DNA of 64,000 bases from an uncultured Bacteroidota bacterium (GTDB lineage: Bacteria > Bacteroidota > Bacteroidia > Chitinophagales > Chitinophagaceae). Location of the stretch: assembly GCA_903831575.1 (NCBI GenBank), contig CAIKYB010000013.1, forward strand, positions 43,069 to 107,068, in the 5' to 3' direction. Positions 46,336 to 57,482 of the stretch are shown here, piece after piece (the first letter of the stretch is position 1; every line of letters starts with the position of its first letter). The notes beneath the pieces were generated by a model that did no database searches, was not told the origin of the DNA, and saw only the letters and a list, made by a program, of their open reading frames with translations. The translations under genes and the position numbers were made by a program.

Positions 46336-46914
46336 TTATTTAGAAAAAATCATTTTATAGTCTATGCTAATTCTACCTTTTGTAATATCGTCTAATTTCC
46401 TTTTAAGTAAAGTTCTTTTCAAAGGTGTGATATGATCAATAAATAATTTACCCTCAAGATGATCATATTCGTGAAGAATAACCCTAGCCGTTAAACCAAT
46501 AAAGGTTCTCCTTTGATGTTTAAAATTTTCGTCAAGAAAATCTAATGTAACAGACTGGTGTCTTGAAATATTCTCTCTAATTCGGGGAATACTCAAACAA
46601 CCTTCCTCATAAACCCATTTCTCTCCTGCTAAAGCTGTTATATGAGCATTAATAAAAACACCCTTGTATCCAGGTCCGTCAGGATAGATATCTTTTTCAT
46701 CCTCTTCCTGATTGGCAAAAACCTGTTCCGTATCCATTACGAAAAGGCGAATATCTCTATTGACTTGAGGTGCAGCAATTCCTACTCCATTACTTCGATA
46801 CATCGTCTCCCACATATCTTCAACTAGAGTACTCAATCCTGAATAATCAGCAGTAATATCAGAAGAAATTTTTCTTAAAACCGAAGAACCATAGGCAACA
46901 ATAGGTAATATCAT
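46336..46914 (-). CDS. def: Peptide deformylase
   Basis: A 192-residue iron/zinc enzyme that removes the formyl group from new proteins. Motif 1 is NGVGIAAPQVN, motif 2 is EEGCLSIPRIRE with the metal Cys, and motif 3 is ILHEYDHLEGKLFID with the two metal His and catalytic Glu. The extra segment between motif 1 and 2 (VFANQEEDEKDIYPDG) is typical of Bacteroidota deformylases. It follows ruvX by 69 bases in the same operon. Confidence 0.97.
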   Translation of the reverse strand: MILPIVAYGSSVLRKISSDITADYSGLSTLVEDMWETMYRSNGVGIAAPQVNRDIRLFVMDTEQVFANQEEDEKDIYPDGPGYKGVFINAHITALAGEKWVYEEGCLSIPRIRENISRHQSVTLDFLDENFKHQRRTFIGLTARVILHEYDHLEGKLFIDHITPLKRTLLKRKLDDITKGRISIDYKMIFSK

Positions 46915-46983
46915 TATAAATCATCTGTTGGTTGGTGTAATAATTGGTCAAAGTTAGCAGATATAAGCTAAAGGTACAAGAGG

Positions 46984-47397
46984 TCAGCTAATACTTTGTA
47001 AATACTCCTGTAACATGATTGTAGCGGCAATTTCATCAACGATTTTCTTATCACGCCTGTCCTTTTTTTTCATTCCCATAGCCAACATGGCATCTTTAGC
47101 CATTTTAGAAGTATACCTTTCGTCTACATCCTTCACAGGAATCAAAGGGAATTCTTTTTTTACTTTTTCGATTGCCTTTCTTGCAAGAGGGGTTCCATGC
47201 GTATCCGACTCATCCCAGTTTTTAGGCAAGCCAATAATAATTAATTCTACTTTTTCTTCCAGTAGGTATTTTTTTAAAAAGGGAATTAAATCCTCTGATG
47301 AAATCGTTGTTAATCCTGTAGCAATAATTTGCAACGGATCTGTAACAGCAATGCCTGTTCGCTTTCCCCCATAATCAATTGCCAGAATTCTTGCCAT
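46984..47397 (-). CDS. ruvX: Holliday junction resolvase-like protein RuvX (YqgF)
   Basis: A 137-residue RNase H-fold protein. ILAIDYGGKRTGIAVTDPLQI carries the first catalytic Asp, ELIIIGLPKNWDESDTHG the second acidic region, and VDERYTSKMAKDAML the conserved DERxTS pattern. IVDEIAATIMLQEYL closes the family pattern with the last Asp. YqgF proteins are needed for 16S rRNA 5' end processing and were first proposed as Holliday junction resolvases. It lies 10 bases after the prenyltransferase gene. Confidence 0.93.
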   Translation of the reverse strand: MARILAIDYGGKRTGIAVTDPLQIIATGLTTISSEDLIPFLKKYLLEEKVELIIIGLPKNWDESDTHGTPLARKAIEKVKKEFPLIPVKDVDERYTSKMAKDAMLAMGMKKKDRRDKKIVDEIAATIMLQEYLQSIS

Positions 47398-47407
47398 TTT
47401 TTGATTT

Positions 47408-48319
47408 TTAATTTATGAAGTGTGTATTTGTAAACAAATCAAGAATCACAAAAACTGCAAAGACAACAGAAGCAATTCCATTGGCTGTCATGAATGCTAT
47501 GTTTACTCTGCTTAAATCATTTGGCTTTACAATCGAATGCTGAAAGACAAGCATCCCACAAAAAACTACCGATCCAATCCAATACCAATAGGAAAACCCG
47601 GCAGAATATCCTGTATATAAAACCAAAAAGAGAGCTAAAAAATGTAAGGATTCAGAAACAAATAAGCCTCTTTTCTTCCCTAACCATGCAGGAATAGAAT
47701 ACAATTTATTTTCCTTGTCAAAATGCTCATCTTGCAACGCATATATAATATCGAATCCACTTACCCAAAATAATACAATGAATGAAAAAAGCAAAGGCAA
47801 TAAATTAAACACCCCTGTAACAGCAAGGTATGCACCTATGGGAGCTAGACTTAATCCTATTCCAAGTACTAAATGACACCATACTGTAAATCTCTTTGTG
47901 TAACTATAAAAAAGTATAATAAATAACGCCAAAAAACTCAAATAAAAACAAAGTGGATTAATAAAATAACAAGTAATTACAAATAAAAAACAGCAACTAA
48001 CAGTAAAGTATAAAGCATTTTTAGATTTAATCACTCCTGATGGTATTTCTCTGATTGCGGTTCTAGGATTTTTCGCATCAAAAGTCCTGTCCAAAAAACG
48101 ATTAAAAGCCATTGCAGCGCTTCTGGCAAAAACCATAGCGAAAATGACCAATAAAAATTTATACCCTAACGCATAATTAATTTGATCGGAAACTGAAGAT
48201 GCTAGATCTCTTTTTAAAAATTGATGTACCCCTAAAAAAAAGCCAATCATGGCAAAGGGCATAGCGAAAATAGTATGAGAGAACTTAATGAGAGAAAGAT
48301 ATTTTTTTATTTGATACAT
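47408..48319 (-). CDS. UbiA-type polyprenyltransferase (MqnP-like)
   Basis: A 303-residue integral membrane enzyme with about eight membrane helices. AAMAFNRFLDRTFDAKNPRTA is the first Asp-rich active-site motif and DIIYALQDEHFDKENKLYSIPAWLGK the second, both needed to bind prenyl diphosphate with magnesium. The sequence around the first motif and the LQDEHFDKEN pattern resemble the MqnP subgroup of 4-hydroxybenzoate polyprenyltransferase-like proteins, which acts in the futalosine route to menaquinone. If so the cell would use that route, but no other mqn gene is in the window. The gene follows the SPOUT methyltransferase by 21 bases. Confidence 0.88.
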   Translation of the reverse strand: MYQIKKYLSLIKFSHTIFAMPFAMIGFFLGVHQFLKRDLASSVSDQINYALGYKFLLVIFAMVFARSAAMAFNRFLDRTFDAKNPRTAIREIPSGVIKSKNALYFTVSCCFLFVITCYFINPLCFYLSFLALFIILFYSYTKRFTVWCHLVLGIGLSLAPIGAYLAVTGVFNLLPLLFSFIVLFWVSGFDIIYALQDEHFDKENKLYSIPAWLGKKRGLFVSESLHFLALFLVLYTGYSAGFSYWYWIGSVVFCGMLVFQHSIVKPNDLSRVNIAFMTANGIASVVFAVFVILDLFTNTHFIN

Positions 48320-48340
48320 CTATTTTACTTTTTCCTTGAA

Positions 48341-48883
48341 CTAAAGTTTTACTGCCTTTATTCTGTTCCTGATAATTTCCCATAACACCACTCCAGCAGC
48401 CGTGGCTATATTAAGTGAATGCTTCATTCCTAATTGTGGAATTTCAATGCAGCCATCACATTGTAAGATGGTTTCTTGTTCTACTCCTGTAACTTCATTC
48501 CCGAAAATCACCGCAATTTTATCATTTTGATGAAATGTTAGATTTTCCAAGGATAGACTATTCTTCACCTGCTCCACCGCAAAAACGGCATATCCTTCCC
48601 TTTTCAATTGATGAATAGCATCTTTGGCATTACTAAAATGGTGCCACTCTACTGATTCTTCTGCTCCAAGTGCGGTCTTTTTAATTTCTTTGTGGGGAGG
48701 AATGGCTGTATATCCGGTGATGTATATAGCTTCCAATAAAAAAGCATCAGCCGTTCTGAAGACGCTGCCTACATTATAGGCACTTCTGATATTTTCTAAA
48801 ACAGCGATAACAGGTGTTTTCTCCGAACGTTTAAATTCTTCGGTAGTTTTTCTGTTCAATTCTTCCATGCTTAATTTTTGCAT
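48341..48883 (-). CDS. SPOUT-superfamily RNA methyltransferase (TrmH-like)
   Basis: A 180-residue protein with the SpoU/TrmH motifs ENIRSAYNVGSVFRTADAF (motif 1), VIFGNEVTGVEQE (motif 2) and GMKHSLNIATAAGVVLWEIIRNR (motif 3, S-adenosylmethionine knot). It methylates 2'-O-ribose of tRNA or rRNA; the target cannot be told from sequence. It differs from the TrmH at 10968 in the lack of the extended C-terminal arm. It is the first gene of a minus-strand operon with ubiA-like, ruvX, def and the hypothetical gene. Its -7 box lies four bases before the ATG. Confidence 0.85.
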   Translation of the reverse strand: MQKLSMEELNRKTTEEFKRSEKTPVIAVLENIRSAYNVGSVFRTADAFLLEAIYITGYTAIPPHKEIKKTALGAEESVEWHHFSNAKDAIHQLKREGYAVFAVEQVKNSLSLENLTFHQNDKIAVIFGNEVTGVEQETILQCDGCIEIPQLGMKHSLNIATAAGVVLWEIIRNRIKAVKL

Positions 48884-48887
48884 AGCG

Positions 48888-48895
48888 CAAAGTTA
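48888..48895 (-). promoter_or_regulatory. -7 box of the methyltransferase operon, four bases before its ATG
   Basis: On the minus strand TAACTTTG exactly fits TAnnTTTG, followed by CGCT and then the ATG at 48883. Like cinA and argS this predicts a leaderless mRNA. Confidence 0.5.
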
Positions 48896-48984
48896 ATCAA
48901 GAATAGAAGAAATGTCTATAACTAATCTTGCAATACCAACAGGAAATAGGAACAACCTTCAAAAAGCATATTAATGTCAAACCA

Positions 48985-50646
<1,662 letters not shown>

Positions 50647-50831
50647 TCAAAATAATAAAAAAACAACTTACACAGCCTACTTATCAAGCTTTGCTCTTAA
50701 AAATAATCTTATGTAGAATTGCTAAAAAAAATGACCGAGGAATGAACATTAAATCCTAGAGGTCGTGTAAAGATAGTGCGATTTTTTTGGGTAGAAAAAA
50801 TTTAATACAAAAAAATACATTCGTAAAGCCG

Positions 50832-50854
50832 TGGTACGAACCTGGTACGAACCA
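50832..50854. promoter_or_regulatory. Tandem TGGTACGAACC motifs upstream of glutamine synthetase
   Basis: Two head-to-tail copies of TGGTACGAACC (50832-50842 and 50843-50853), the second extended to TGGTACGAACCA at 50854, lie 167-189 bases before the ATG at 51021. A third copy is at 25242-25253 upstream of the CocE-type hydrolase. The near-palindrome is consistent with a transcription-factor site. The rest of this 386-base gap is AT-rich with no other feature found. Confidence 0.45.
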
Positions 50855-51020
50855 CAAAAACAATCCCCATATTAAAAGTATGAACCACTAGATATACAAA
50901 TTATATTTTAAAATATGTAACTTATTTTAAGCGATTCGTTTAGTTTTTTAAATAATTCAAAAAATTTTATTACTTTTTTAAATTGCTTTTCCTTTATTTT
51001 GTGGTACAAAATCAAAATAA

Positions 51021-53216
51021 ATGAATTCTTTACGTTTTACCGCAATAAAAAATATCGCAAAAAATGCAATTACTTACGAAGTAAAATCTTCCGAAAAAGT
51101 AACTAGCATCTTTAATGAAAATGTATTTACTTTAAAAACTGCCCGCCATTATCTGAGTGATGATGCCTATAAAAGTTTACTTGCGTCTACTCTTGGGGGA
51201 AAGAAAATAGACAGGGCAATGGGCAGCAATATCGCCAACGGTCTAAAAGCATGGGCTGAAGAAAAAGGCGTCACCCATTTTACACATTGGTTTCAGCCAC
51301 TCACCGGATTATCAGCAGAAAAACACGACTCCTTTTTCACCTTAAAAGGAGACGGAACACCCATACAAGAATTTGAAGGTGCAGCATTAATTCAACAAGA
51401 ACCTGACGCCTCATCATTTCCAAGTGGTGGACTAAGAGCTACTTTCGAAGCAAGAGGATACACTGCTTGGGACCCCTCTTCACCTGCATTTGTAATGGAG
51501 ACAGCCGAAGGAAAAACATTGTGTATCCCAACTATATTTGTGTCTTATACCGGAGAATCTCTTGACACAAAAACACCTTTATTAAAAGCTTGCGTTGCAC
51601 TGGATAAAGCAGCTGTAGATGTTTGCCAGTATTTTGACAAAAACGTTTCAAAAGTAAATGCAACACTTGGATGGGAACAAGAATATTTTGTTGTTGACGC
51701 TGGTTTGGCAACTGCAAGGCCTGATTTAGTCTTAACCGGAAGAACCGTTTTTGGTCATGCTCCAGCAAAAGGGCAGCAATTAGACGATCATTATTTTGGA
51801 GCTATACCTGAACGCGTATACGCTTTTATGAGAGATTTTGAAAGAGAATCATACAAGCTAGGCATTCCACTTCGTACAAGACACAACGAAGTAGCACCTG
51901 CCCAATTTGAATGTGCACCCATTTATGAAGAAATGAATTTGGCAGTTGACCATAATACTTTGTTGATGGATATCATGACTCGTGTTGCAAAAAGACACAA
52001 CTTACTGGTACTATTACACGAAAAACCATTTGCAGGAATAAATGGAAGTGGAAAACACAACAATTGGAGCATGAGTACAGATACTGGTGTAAATCTACTT
52101 GCGCCTGGGAAAACACCAAAAACAAATTTGATGTTCCTCGCCTTTTTTGTCAACACTATTAAAGCAGTTCATGATTATGCAGAATTAATCAGAGCATCCA
52201 TTGCCAGCGCAGGCAATGACCACAGACTTGGCGCAAATGAAGCACCACCTGCCATCATATCTATTTTCATTGGAAAATATTTAACAAACGTTCTCAATCA
52301 AGTAGAAAAAAGAGTTGGTGGAAACTTTGATGAAACAGATGAAGCGATGCTGAAATTAGATATACATAAAAGCATACCAGAATTGATGCTCGATAATACA
52401 GATCGTAATCGTACCTCTCCTTTTGCATTTACGGGAAATAAATTCGAATTCCGTGCTGTTGGTTCTTCTGCAAATTGCGCAGGACCAATGACCGTTCTTA
52501 ATACCGTAATGGCAGAAACTTTAAAGCAATTCAAAATAGAAGTAGATACACTAATTGACAAAGGAGAAAAAAAGGAAGTTGCTATAATGCAAACCATTCA
52601 AAAATATATCGTTGAAAGTAAAAAAGTGCTTTTTGAAGGAGATGGCTATAGTGATGAATGGGAAAAAGAAGCTGCAAAAAGAGGATTACCTAATGTGAAA
52701 TCAACTCCAATTTCCTTAGATGCTTACAGCTCAGCTAAAGCAAAGAAATTATTTGAAGACAATCATATTTATACCCATTTAGAACTGGAAGCAAGACATG
52801 AAATTATGCTAGAGGCCTATATCAAAAAAGTTCAAATCGAAGCCAGAGTAATGGGCGACTTAGCCTCTACATTCATCATTCCTGCAGCTTTAAAATATCA
52901 AAACAATCTAATTGATAATATTAAAGGATTAAAGGAAATAGGACTTGCAGCTTCATCGTATGCAAATCAAAAAGCTATTCTAGAAAAAATAAGCGAGCAT
53001 GTAAATGCTATTAGTAATAATGTATCTGCAATGATTGAAGCCAGAAAAAATACAAATGAAATTACAGAAACAAGAAGTAAGGCTATAGCTTACTGCGAAA
53101 ATATTAAAGAAAAGTATTTTGATACTATTAGAATTCATGCAGACAAATTAGAATTAATTGTAGATGATAATTTATGGCCGCTTCCAAAATACAGAGAACT
53201 GTTATTTTTAAGATAA
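51021..53216 (+). CDS. glnN: Glutamine synthetase type III
   Basis: A 731-residue enzyme of the GSIII class, which is about twice the length of GSI/GSII subunits and typical of Bacteroidota and cyanobacteria. It makes glutamine from glutamate and ammonia. SKVNATLGWEQEYFVVDAG holds the glutamate-binding metal ligands, FAGINGSGKHNNWSMSTDTG matches the GSAMP-like ATP region, and SAGNDHRLGANEAPPAII carries the conserved NRxxx region. LDNTDRNRTSPFAFTGNKFEFRAVGSSANCAGP is the C-terminal active-site loop. The gene is alone. Near-palindromic TGGTACGAACC sites lie upstream and may be control elements. Confidence 0.95.
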   Translation: MNSLRFTAIKNIAKNAITYEVKSSEKVTSIFNENVFTLKTARHYLSDDAYKSLLASTLGGKKIDRAMGSNIANGLKAWAEEKGVTHFTHWFQPLTGLSAEKHDSFFTLKGDGTPIQEFEGAALIQQEPDASSFPSGGLRATFEARGYTAWDPSSPAFVMETAEGKTLCIPTIFVSYTGESLDTKTPLLKACVALDKAAVDVCQYFDKNVSKVNATLGWEQEYFVVDAGLATARPDLVLTGRTVFGHAPAKGQQLDDHYFGAIPERVYAFMRDFERESYKLGIPLRTRHNEVAPAQFECAPIYEEMNLAVDHNTLLMDIMTRVAKRHNLLVLLHEKPFAGINGSGKHNNWSMSTDTGVNLLAPGKTPKTNLMFLAFFVNTIKAVHDYAELIRASIASAGNDHRLGANEAPPAIISIFIGKYLTNVLNQVEKRVGGNFDETDEAMLKLDIHKSIPELMLDNTDRNRTSPFAFTGNKFEFRAVGSSANCAGPMTVLNTVMAETLKQFKIEVDTLIDKGEKKEVAIMQTIQKYIVESKKVLFEGDGYSDEWEKEAAKRGLPNVKSTPISLDAYSSAKAKKLFEDNHIYTHLELEARHEIMLEAYIKKVQIEARVMGDLASTFIIPAALKYQNNLIDNIKGLKEIGLAASSYANQKAILEKISEHVNAISNNVSAMIEARKNTNEITETRSKAIAYCENIKEKYFDTIRIHADKLELIVDDNLWPLPKYRELLFLR

Positions 53217-53300
53217 AATTACATCCCGAAAAAAATCATTGTTAAAGAAGGCTTTTTTTTGATTTATATTAGCGCTTTATTATCAATTAAAAATTATAAA

Positions 53301-53708
53301 ATGAAAAAAATCATCACTCTTTCTTTACTTGTTATTGTTGGCGCAAATGGATTTTGTCAAAACAAAAAAAGCAACAAAAAAACAACTACTGAAACCAATC
53401 AATCGGCAGCTACTTTAACAAAAGCACCAGAAGCCGAGGCTGCTACAACCTCTCCTGCTGCTACTCCATCAACGCCTGTAGCAGCAGCATTTACTGAAGA
53501 TCAAAAAAACAAATTAAAAGAAATCAATAAAGAGTTCAAAGCAGCAAAGGCTAAAATCGAAGGTGATACTACATTATCTGCTGAGCAAAAACAATCACAG
53601 ATAAAAACTGCTTCGAAGTTAAAGTCAGCAAAAATGAAAGAAGTATTCACGCCAGAACAATTGGCACAAATCAAACAGAATCATAAAAAGAAAAGCGAGG
53701 ATAAGTAA
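53301..53708 (+). CDS. Small secreted helical protein (Spy/LTXXQ-like)
   Basis: A 135-residue protein starting at ATG 53301, which opens the signal peptide MKKIITLSLLVIVGANGFCQ; an upstream start would make the signal non-canonical. A Thr/Ala/Pro-rich low-complexity segment follows (about 22-70), then a helical charged region FTEDQKNKLKEINKEFKAAKAKI and VFTPEQLAQIKQNHKKKSEDK, with repeated LTxEQ/LSxEQ-type pairs. This resembles the small periplasmic helical chaperones (Spy, CpxP, LTXXQ). Function is inferred only from the pattern. It precedes the transglutaminase-like gene by 16 bases. Confidence 0.6.
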   Translation: MKKIITLSLLVIVGANGFCQNKKSNKKTTTETNQSAATLTKAPEAEAATTSPAATPSTPVAAAFTEDQKNKLKEINKEFKAAKAKIEGDTTLSAEQKQSQIKTASKLKSAKMKEVFTPEQLAQIKQNHKKKSEDK

Positions 53709-53724
53709 CCCATAATTTACTCAT

Positions 53725-54684
53725 ATGCGCTATTTTCTTTACTTCATGATTACTTCCTTTTTTTTTATTGAAGGAAAATCTCAGCAAACTAAAAATCATT
53801 ACGTATCCGTTGATAAATATGTAATGACATTAGGAGATTTGAAGGACAAGAACGTAGCAAGCATTGCAGATACACTCACTCAAAATTTTGATACAAAAGA
53901 AAATAAGGCAAGAGCAATATTCTGTTGGATAGCCAACAATATTGCTCTTGATCCTAAACTAACTCGTTCTAACGACGATAAAAATACAGACCCTGTTATT
54001 GTAATACAAGCAAGAAAAACCTCCCCTATTGGATTTGCTACTTTGTTTCAAGAGATGGCTAGTATCGCAAATATTCGTTGTCTGATTGTAAATGGCTACA
54101 TAAAAAATAGCACTGAGAATATTAATAATATTGAAGATGAACCTAACCACTCCTGGAATGTTGTACAATTAGGTACAAGTCCTAATGAATGGTATTATGT
54201 TGATGCCGCTAAAGCCAGTGGAAATCTTGATAATAAAAAAACCGTATTTACTAAATCATTTAATCCTGAGTATTTCTTCTCGAATAAATATATTTTTAAT
54301 CAAGACCATTATCCACAAAACAAATCCTGGCTACTTGGAGAAGGCCCCACATCTCTTAAAGAATTTTATTCTCTTCCTTTAATAGAAAAAGGCGCTTATC
54401 AATTTGACATTGTTAAAATAAACCCATCGACTGGATATATTACAACAAAAATAAACATCCCATTCAAATTTAACTACCAGATAAACAATAACAATGCTAT
54501 CTCAACTATTGAAGTTGTTTTTGGCGAAGGCACAAAAGAAACAAAGCCTGAAAGAATTAATTTCTTAACCGATGGAAATGAAATTAGTTTTTCATACAAA
54601 TTCAAAAAAGAAAATACATTCCCGTTTAAAATTATTGTTAACGGCAGCTACTTCATTTCTTATTTAATAGAAACAAGCGAATAA
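53725..54684 (+). CDS. Transglutaminase-fold protein lacking the catalytic cysteine
   Basis: A 319-residue protein with the signal peptide MRYFLYFMITSFFFIEGKSQ. Residues about 60-165 fit the transglutaminase-like fold: KARAIFCWIANNIALD, ARKTSPIGFATLFQEMASIANIRCLIVNGYIK, PNHSWNVVQL with His142 and WYYVDAAKASG with Asp160. The catalytic cysteine normally found before GYAxLF is replaced by Pro101, so it is unlikely to catalyse the reaction. The C-terminal half (about 200-315) is a beta-rich domain of unknown type. It may bind peptides or act as a structural partner. It lies 16 bases after the helical secreted protein, so the two may be cotranscribed. Confidence 0.75.
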   Translation: MRYFLYFMITSFFFIEGKSQQTKNHYVSVDKYVMTLGDLKDKNVASIADTLTQNFDTKENKARAIFCWIANNIALDPKLTRSNDDKNTDPVIVIQARKTSPIGFATLFQEMASIANIRCLIVNGYIKNSTENINNIEDEPNHSWNVVQLGTSPNEWYYVDAAKASGNLDNKKTVFTKSFNPEYFFSNKYIFNQDHYPQNKSWLLGEGPTSLKEFYSLPLIEKGAYQFDIVKINPSTGYITTKINIPFKFNYQINNNNAISTIEVVFGEGTKETKPERINFLTDGNEISFSYKFKKENTFPFKIIVNGSYFISYLIETSE

Positions 54685-54756
54685 CCTGAATTCCACAGAA
54701 ACCACAACAGACAACTATCTAAAGAAAGAAATTCCCATATAAATAAACTAATTAAT

Positions 54757-57249
54757 CTACTGTCCCACTAAAAAAACTGCATTCGTAAAGATTAACTTCC
54801 CGTTTTCCCAAAAACTTCTGAACAAAGGATTGTCTGCAAAATAAACAATACTGCCAGCTCCAAATTCTTGAACCCCGATTACTGTCCCATCTTTAATTTT
54901 ACTTTTGATAGTACTACCTACAAATCCAGATACCTGATTATCTTGTTTAATGACACCAACATTCCACCCTTCTTTCATGAATTCATAAACGCTACTGTTC
55001 ATCTTTAAAGAAAAATAATAATCAGGATAACCAAAAGACAGAGGATGGCTATCATCTAAAATTAATTTATAAATTGCTCCTGGGGTATTTGAGCTTACGC
55101 TTTGACGCTGTCTATTTTCATACTTCTTTATATCATCGTAAGTTGCAGCTTTGTTTTCTTCCTTCTCGTCTTCTTTCTTTTGTTTAATACCCCAATCACC
55201 AGTAGCCATTTGCGAGACAGCACTTTCAAGAGCGATAATTTTTCCCCCTTGTTTCACCCAAGCTTTCAGACTGCTTTCCTTTTCTGTAAGAATTTTATAA
55301 TTCCCATCAGGAATAATCAGTACATCAATTTTTTTCAAATCAACATCACCTATCTTATTGGCATTAATTAATACAATTGGATAATTAAGCTGTTGTTCAA
55401 AAAAATGCCAAACCTCACCGGCAGCAGTACTCGAAACATCACTTCCTGTAAGCATAGCTACTGAAGGACTCTTGATCAAATGCACTTTTTCAGAACCGAA
55501 ATCAAATCCAGATTCCATAAATCCTGAAGCCACTCCATAAATGTTTGCATTAAACGCAGCAGCTAATTTCAATACATCCTGAATATGAGTATCATTGCCA
55601 TTTTTCAAGATGATTAGTGTTCCTTTATTGTATTTTTTACCTGCACAAATAAAGTCTCTTTCAGCAAATCTTAATTTAACTCCTGCTTGTAATAGTGCGG
55701 CCAAAAGCTTCCCTTCATTAAAAGAATTATAATCAATCAAATAAGCATATTCATTAGCCGTAGGCGCTTTCGATTTACCTACAGTCTCGCTTCCACCTTG
55801 TGACAATATTTTCTCTTTTACCGCATAACAATCAAATCCTAATGCATATGGTAAAGCCCATGCTGTAATATCATATGTAGCTGAATCGCTGAGTTTTGAT
55901 TGCGGCTCGAATAACACTTTTACCAATGCCCCTTTTGACTGGCATGCAGACACAATAATATCATTTTGGGCAGTTATATACGATTCCTCTTTGCCTGATA
56001 AAAAATGAAAACCTTTTGCTGATAGCCCTGGCTTAGCGTAACCATACTCTATTTTGTTGTTATCCAAAAGTTGCTTTAATGCAATTAATTTATTTTTATT
56101 GGAACCGCTAACAACATATGACTTGTAAATCCCGCTACCATTGATTCTGGAATCTTCAAAAAACTTCTCAAATTCTTCATTTAAATTTTTCGAATGCATT
56201 GCAGCCATTTCGATGGTGCTCATACTTGTAGTGAAATGATGCGCTATGCGATCAAACAAGGTCAGCGTATCATCATTAACATGAATGGCCAAGCCTCCCA
56301 TGGAATGACCGGCCTGCTCATAGGTCATACCAATAGAACCATTGTATAGCGGATAAGTATCACCGTAAGATGGATAAAATAAATCGAAGATTTCTTTGGT
56401 AAAATACAACCAGCCCTGTGCATCAAAATACTTTGCATGATTTTTACCAATTGTAGTTTGAAAACTTCTCTGCCAAGGGGTAATGACTTCATGGAAAGGT
56501 TCTGCCGCAGGCGCGAAATAATAAGGATCAGAAGGATATTGTTCATGAAAATCACAATGTACTTCAGGCATCCATTCATTATATTTTTTGATGCGCTGCT
56601 GTGTTTCAACCTGTGTTTGCCATGCCCAATCGCGATTCAAATCAAAATTATAATGGTTGCTTCTTCCGCCGGGCCATGGCTCATCATGCTCTCTAGATAA
56701 AGGATTTGCAACAGGATTTTTGCCCACCATTTGATTATACCATTCCACATATCGATCTCTTCCATCTGGATTTAAACATGGATCTATAATGACTACTGTA
56801 TTCTTAAGCCAAGAATTTGCATCAGCATTTTTACCAGAACCCAATTCATATAATAACTTCATAGCCACTTCAGTTGAACTGGCTTCATTTCCATGAACAT
56901 TATAACTCAACCATACAATTGTAGGCAGGGAAACATCTGGCAGTTTATCATTCAGCAACCCCGTCAAACGCAAGTTGTTTTTTCTAATCTCTTCGATTCG
57001 ACTCATATTTTCAGAAGAGGAAACGATAGCAATCAACAACTCCTTGCCTTCATTTGTTGTACCATAAGTCTGCAACAAAACATTTCTAGGATTCGATTTT
57101 GCAACAGCTTTAAAATAATCCACTACTTTGTAATGAGAACTAAAATGCTGACCTAATGGATAACCTAAAAAATCCTCCGGACTTTTTAATTCCTGAGCAT
57201 TTACATTAAAACAAATAAAAAATAAGCACCCCATAAGAGATAAACGCAT
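54757..57249 (-). CDS. M14 family zinc carboxypeptidase with C-terminal amidotransferase-like domain
   Basis: An 830-residue secreted enzyme with the signal peptide MRLSLMGCLFFICFNVNAQ. The peptidase_M14 domain covers about residues 30-330, with zinc ligands His119 and Glu122 in VHGNEASSTEVAM and a His in EVHCDFHEQYPSDPYYFAPAAEP. Residues about 590-700 (VAMLTGSDVSSTAAGEVWHFFEQQLNYPIVLINAN, DVLIIPDGNYKILTEKES, GGKIIALESAV) resemble a class I glutamine amidotransferase/ThuA fold without a visible nucleophile. This combination is known from other Bacteroidota M14 proteins. It removes C-terminal residues from peptides, substrate unknown. The gene is divergent from the TamB-like gene. Confidence 0.85.
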   Translation of the reverse strand: MRLSLMGCLFFICFNVNAQELKSPEDFLGYPLGQHFSSHYKVVDYFKAVAKSNPRNVLLQTYGTTNEGKELLIAIVSSSENMSRIEEIRKNNLRLTGLLNDKLPDVSLPTIVWLSYNVHGNEASSTEVAMKLLYELGSGKNADANSWLKNTVVIIDPCLNPDGRDRYVEWYNQMVGKNPVANPLSREHDEPWPGGRSNHYNFDLNRDWAWQTQVETQQRIKKYNEWMPEVHCDFHEQYPSDPYYFAPAAEPFHEVITPWQRSFQTTIGKNHAKYFDAQGWLYFTKEIFDLFYPSYGDTYPLYNGSIGMTYEQAGHSMGGLAIHVNDDTLTLFDRIAHHFTTSMSTIEMAAMHSKNLNEEFEKFFEDSRINGSGIYKSYVVSGSNKNKLIALKQLLDNNKIEYGYAKPGLSAKGFHFLSGKEESYITAQNDIIVSACQSKGALVKVLFEPQSKLSDSATYDITAWALPYALGFDCYAVKEKILSQGGSETVGKSKAPTANEYAYLIDYNSFNEGKLLAALLQAGVKLRFAERDFICAGKKYNKGTLIILKNGNDTHIQDVLKLAAAFNANIYGVASGFMESGFDFGSEKVHLIKSPSVAMLTGSDVSSTAAGEVWHFFEQQLNYPIVLINANKIGDVDLKKIDVLIIPDGNYKILTEKESSLKAWVKQGGKIIALESAVSQMATGDWGIKQKKEDEKEENKAATYDDIKKYENRQRQSVSSNTPGAIYKLILDDSHPLSFGYPDYYFSLKMNSSVYEFMKEGWNVGVIKQDNQVSGFVGSTIKSKIKDGTVIGVQEFGAGSIVYFADNPLFRSFWENGKLIFTNAVFLVGQ

Positions 57250-57482
57250 ATTGTAAAATTTAGGCTGTGAAATTATTAAAACTTAATCTTAATTATTCAA
57301 TTATTAATTAGGCATAATAATTGGTTGGATTCACACTAAAATTAATGAATCCTTACAAAAAAGTAGCGAAATTTGAAAAGATTAGTCTAATATGTAAAAA
57401 CTTATGCAAAACTGACCAAAATGGCTCATTTAGTATTTGTACCTACAATTCGATTGGTTATTTTTACAAATAATTATTTCTT

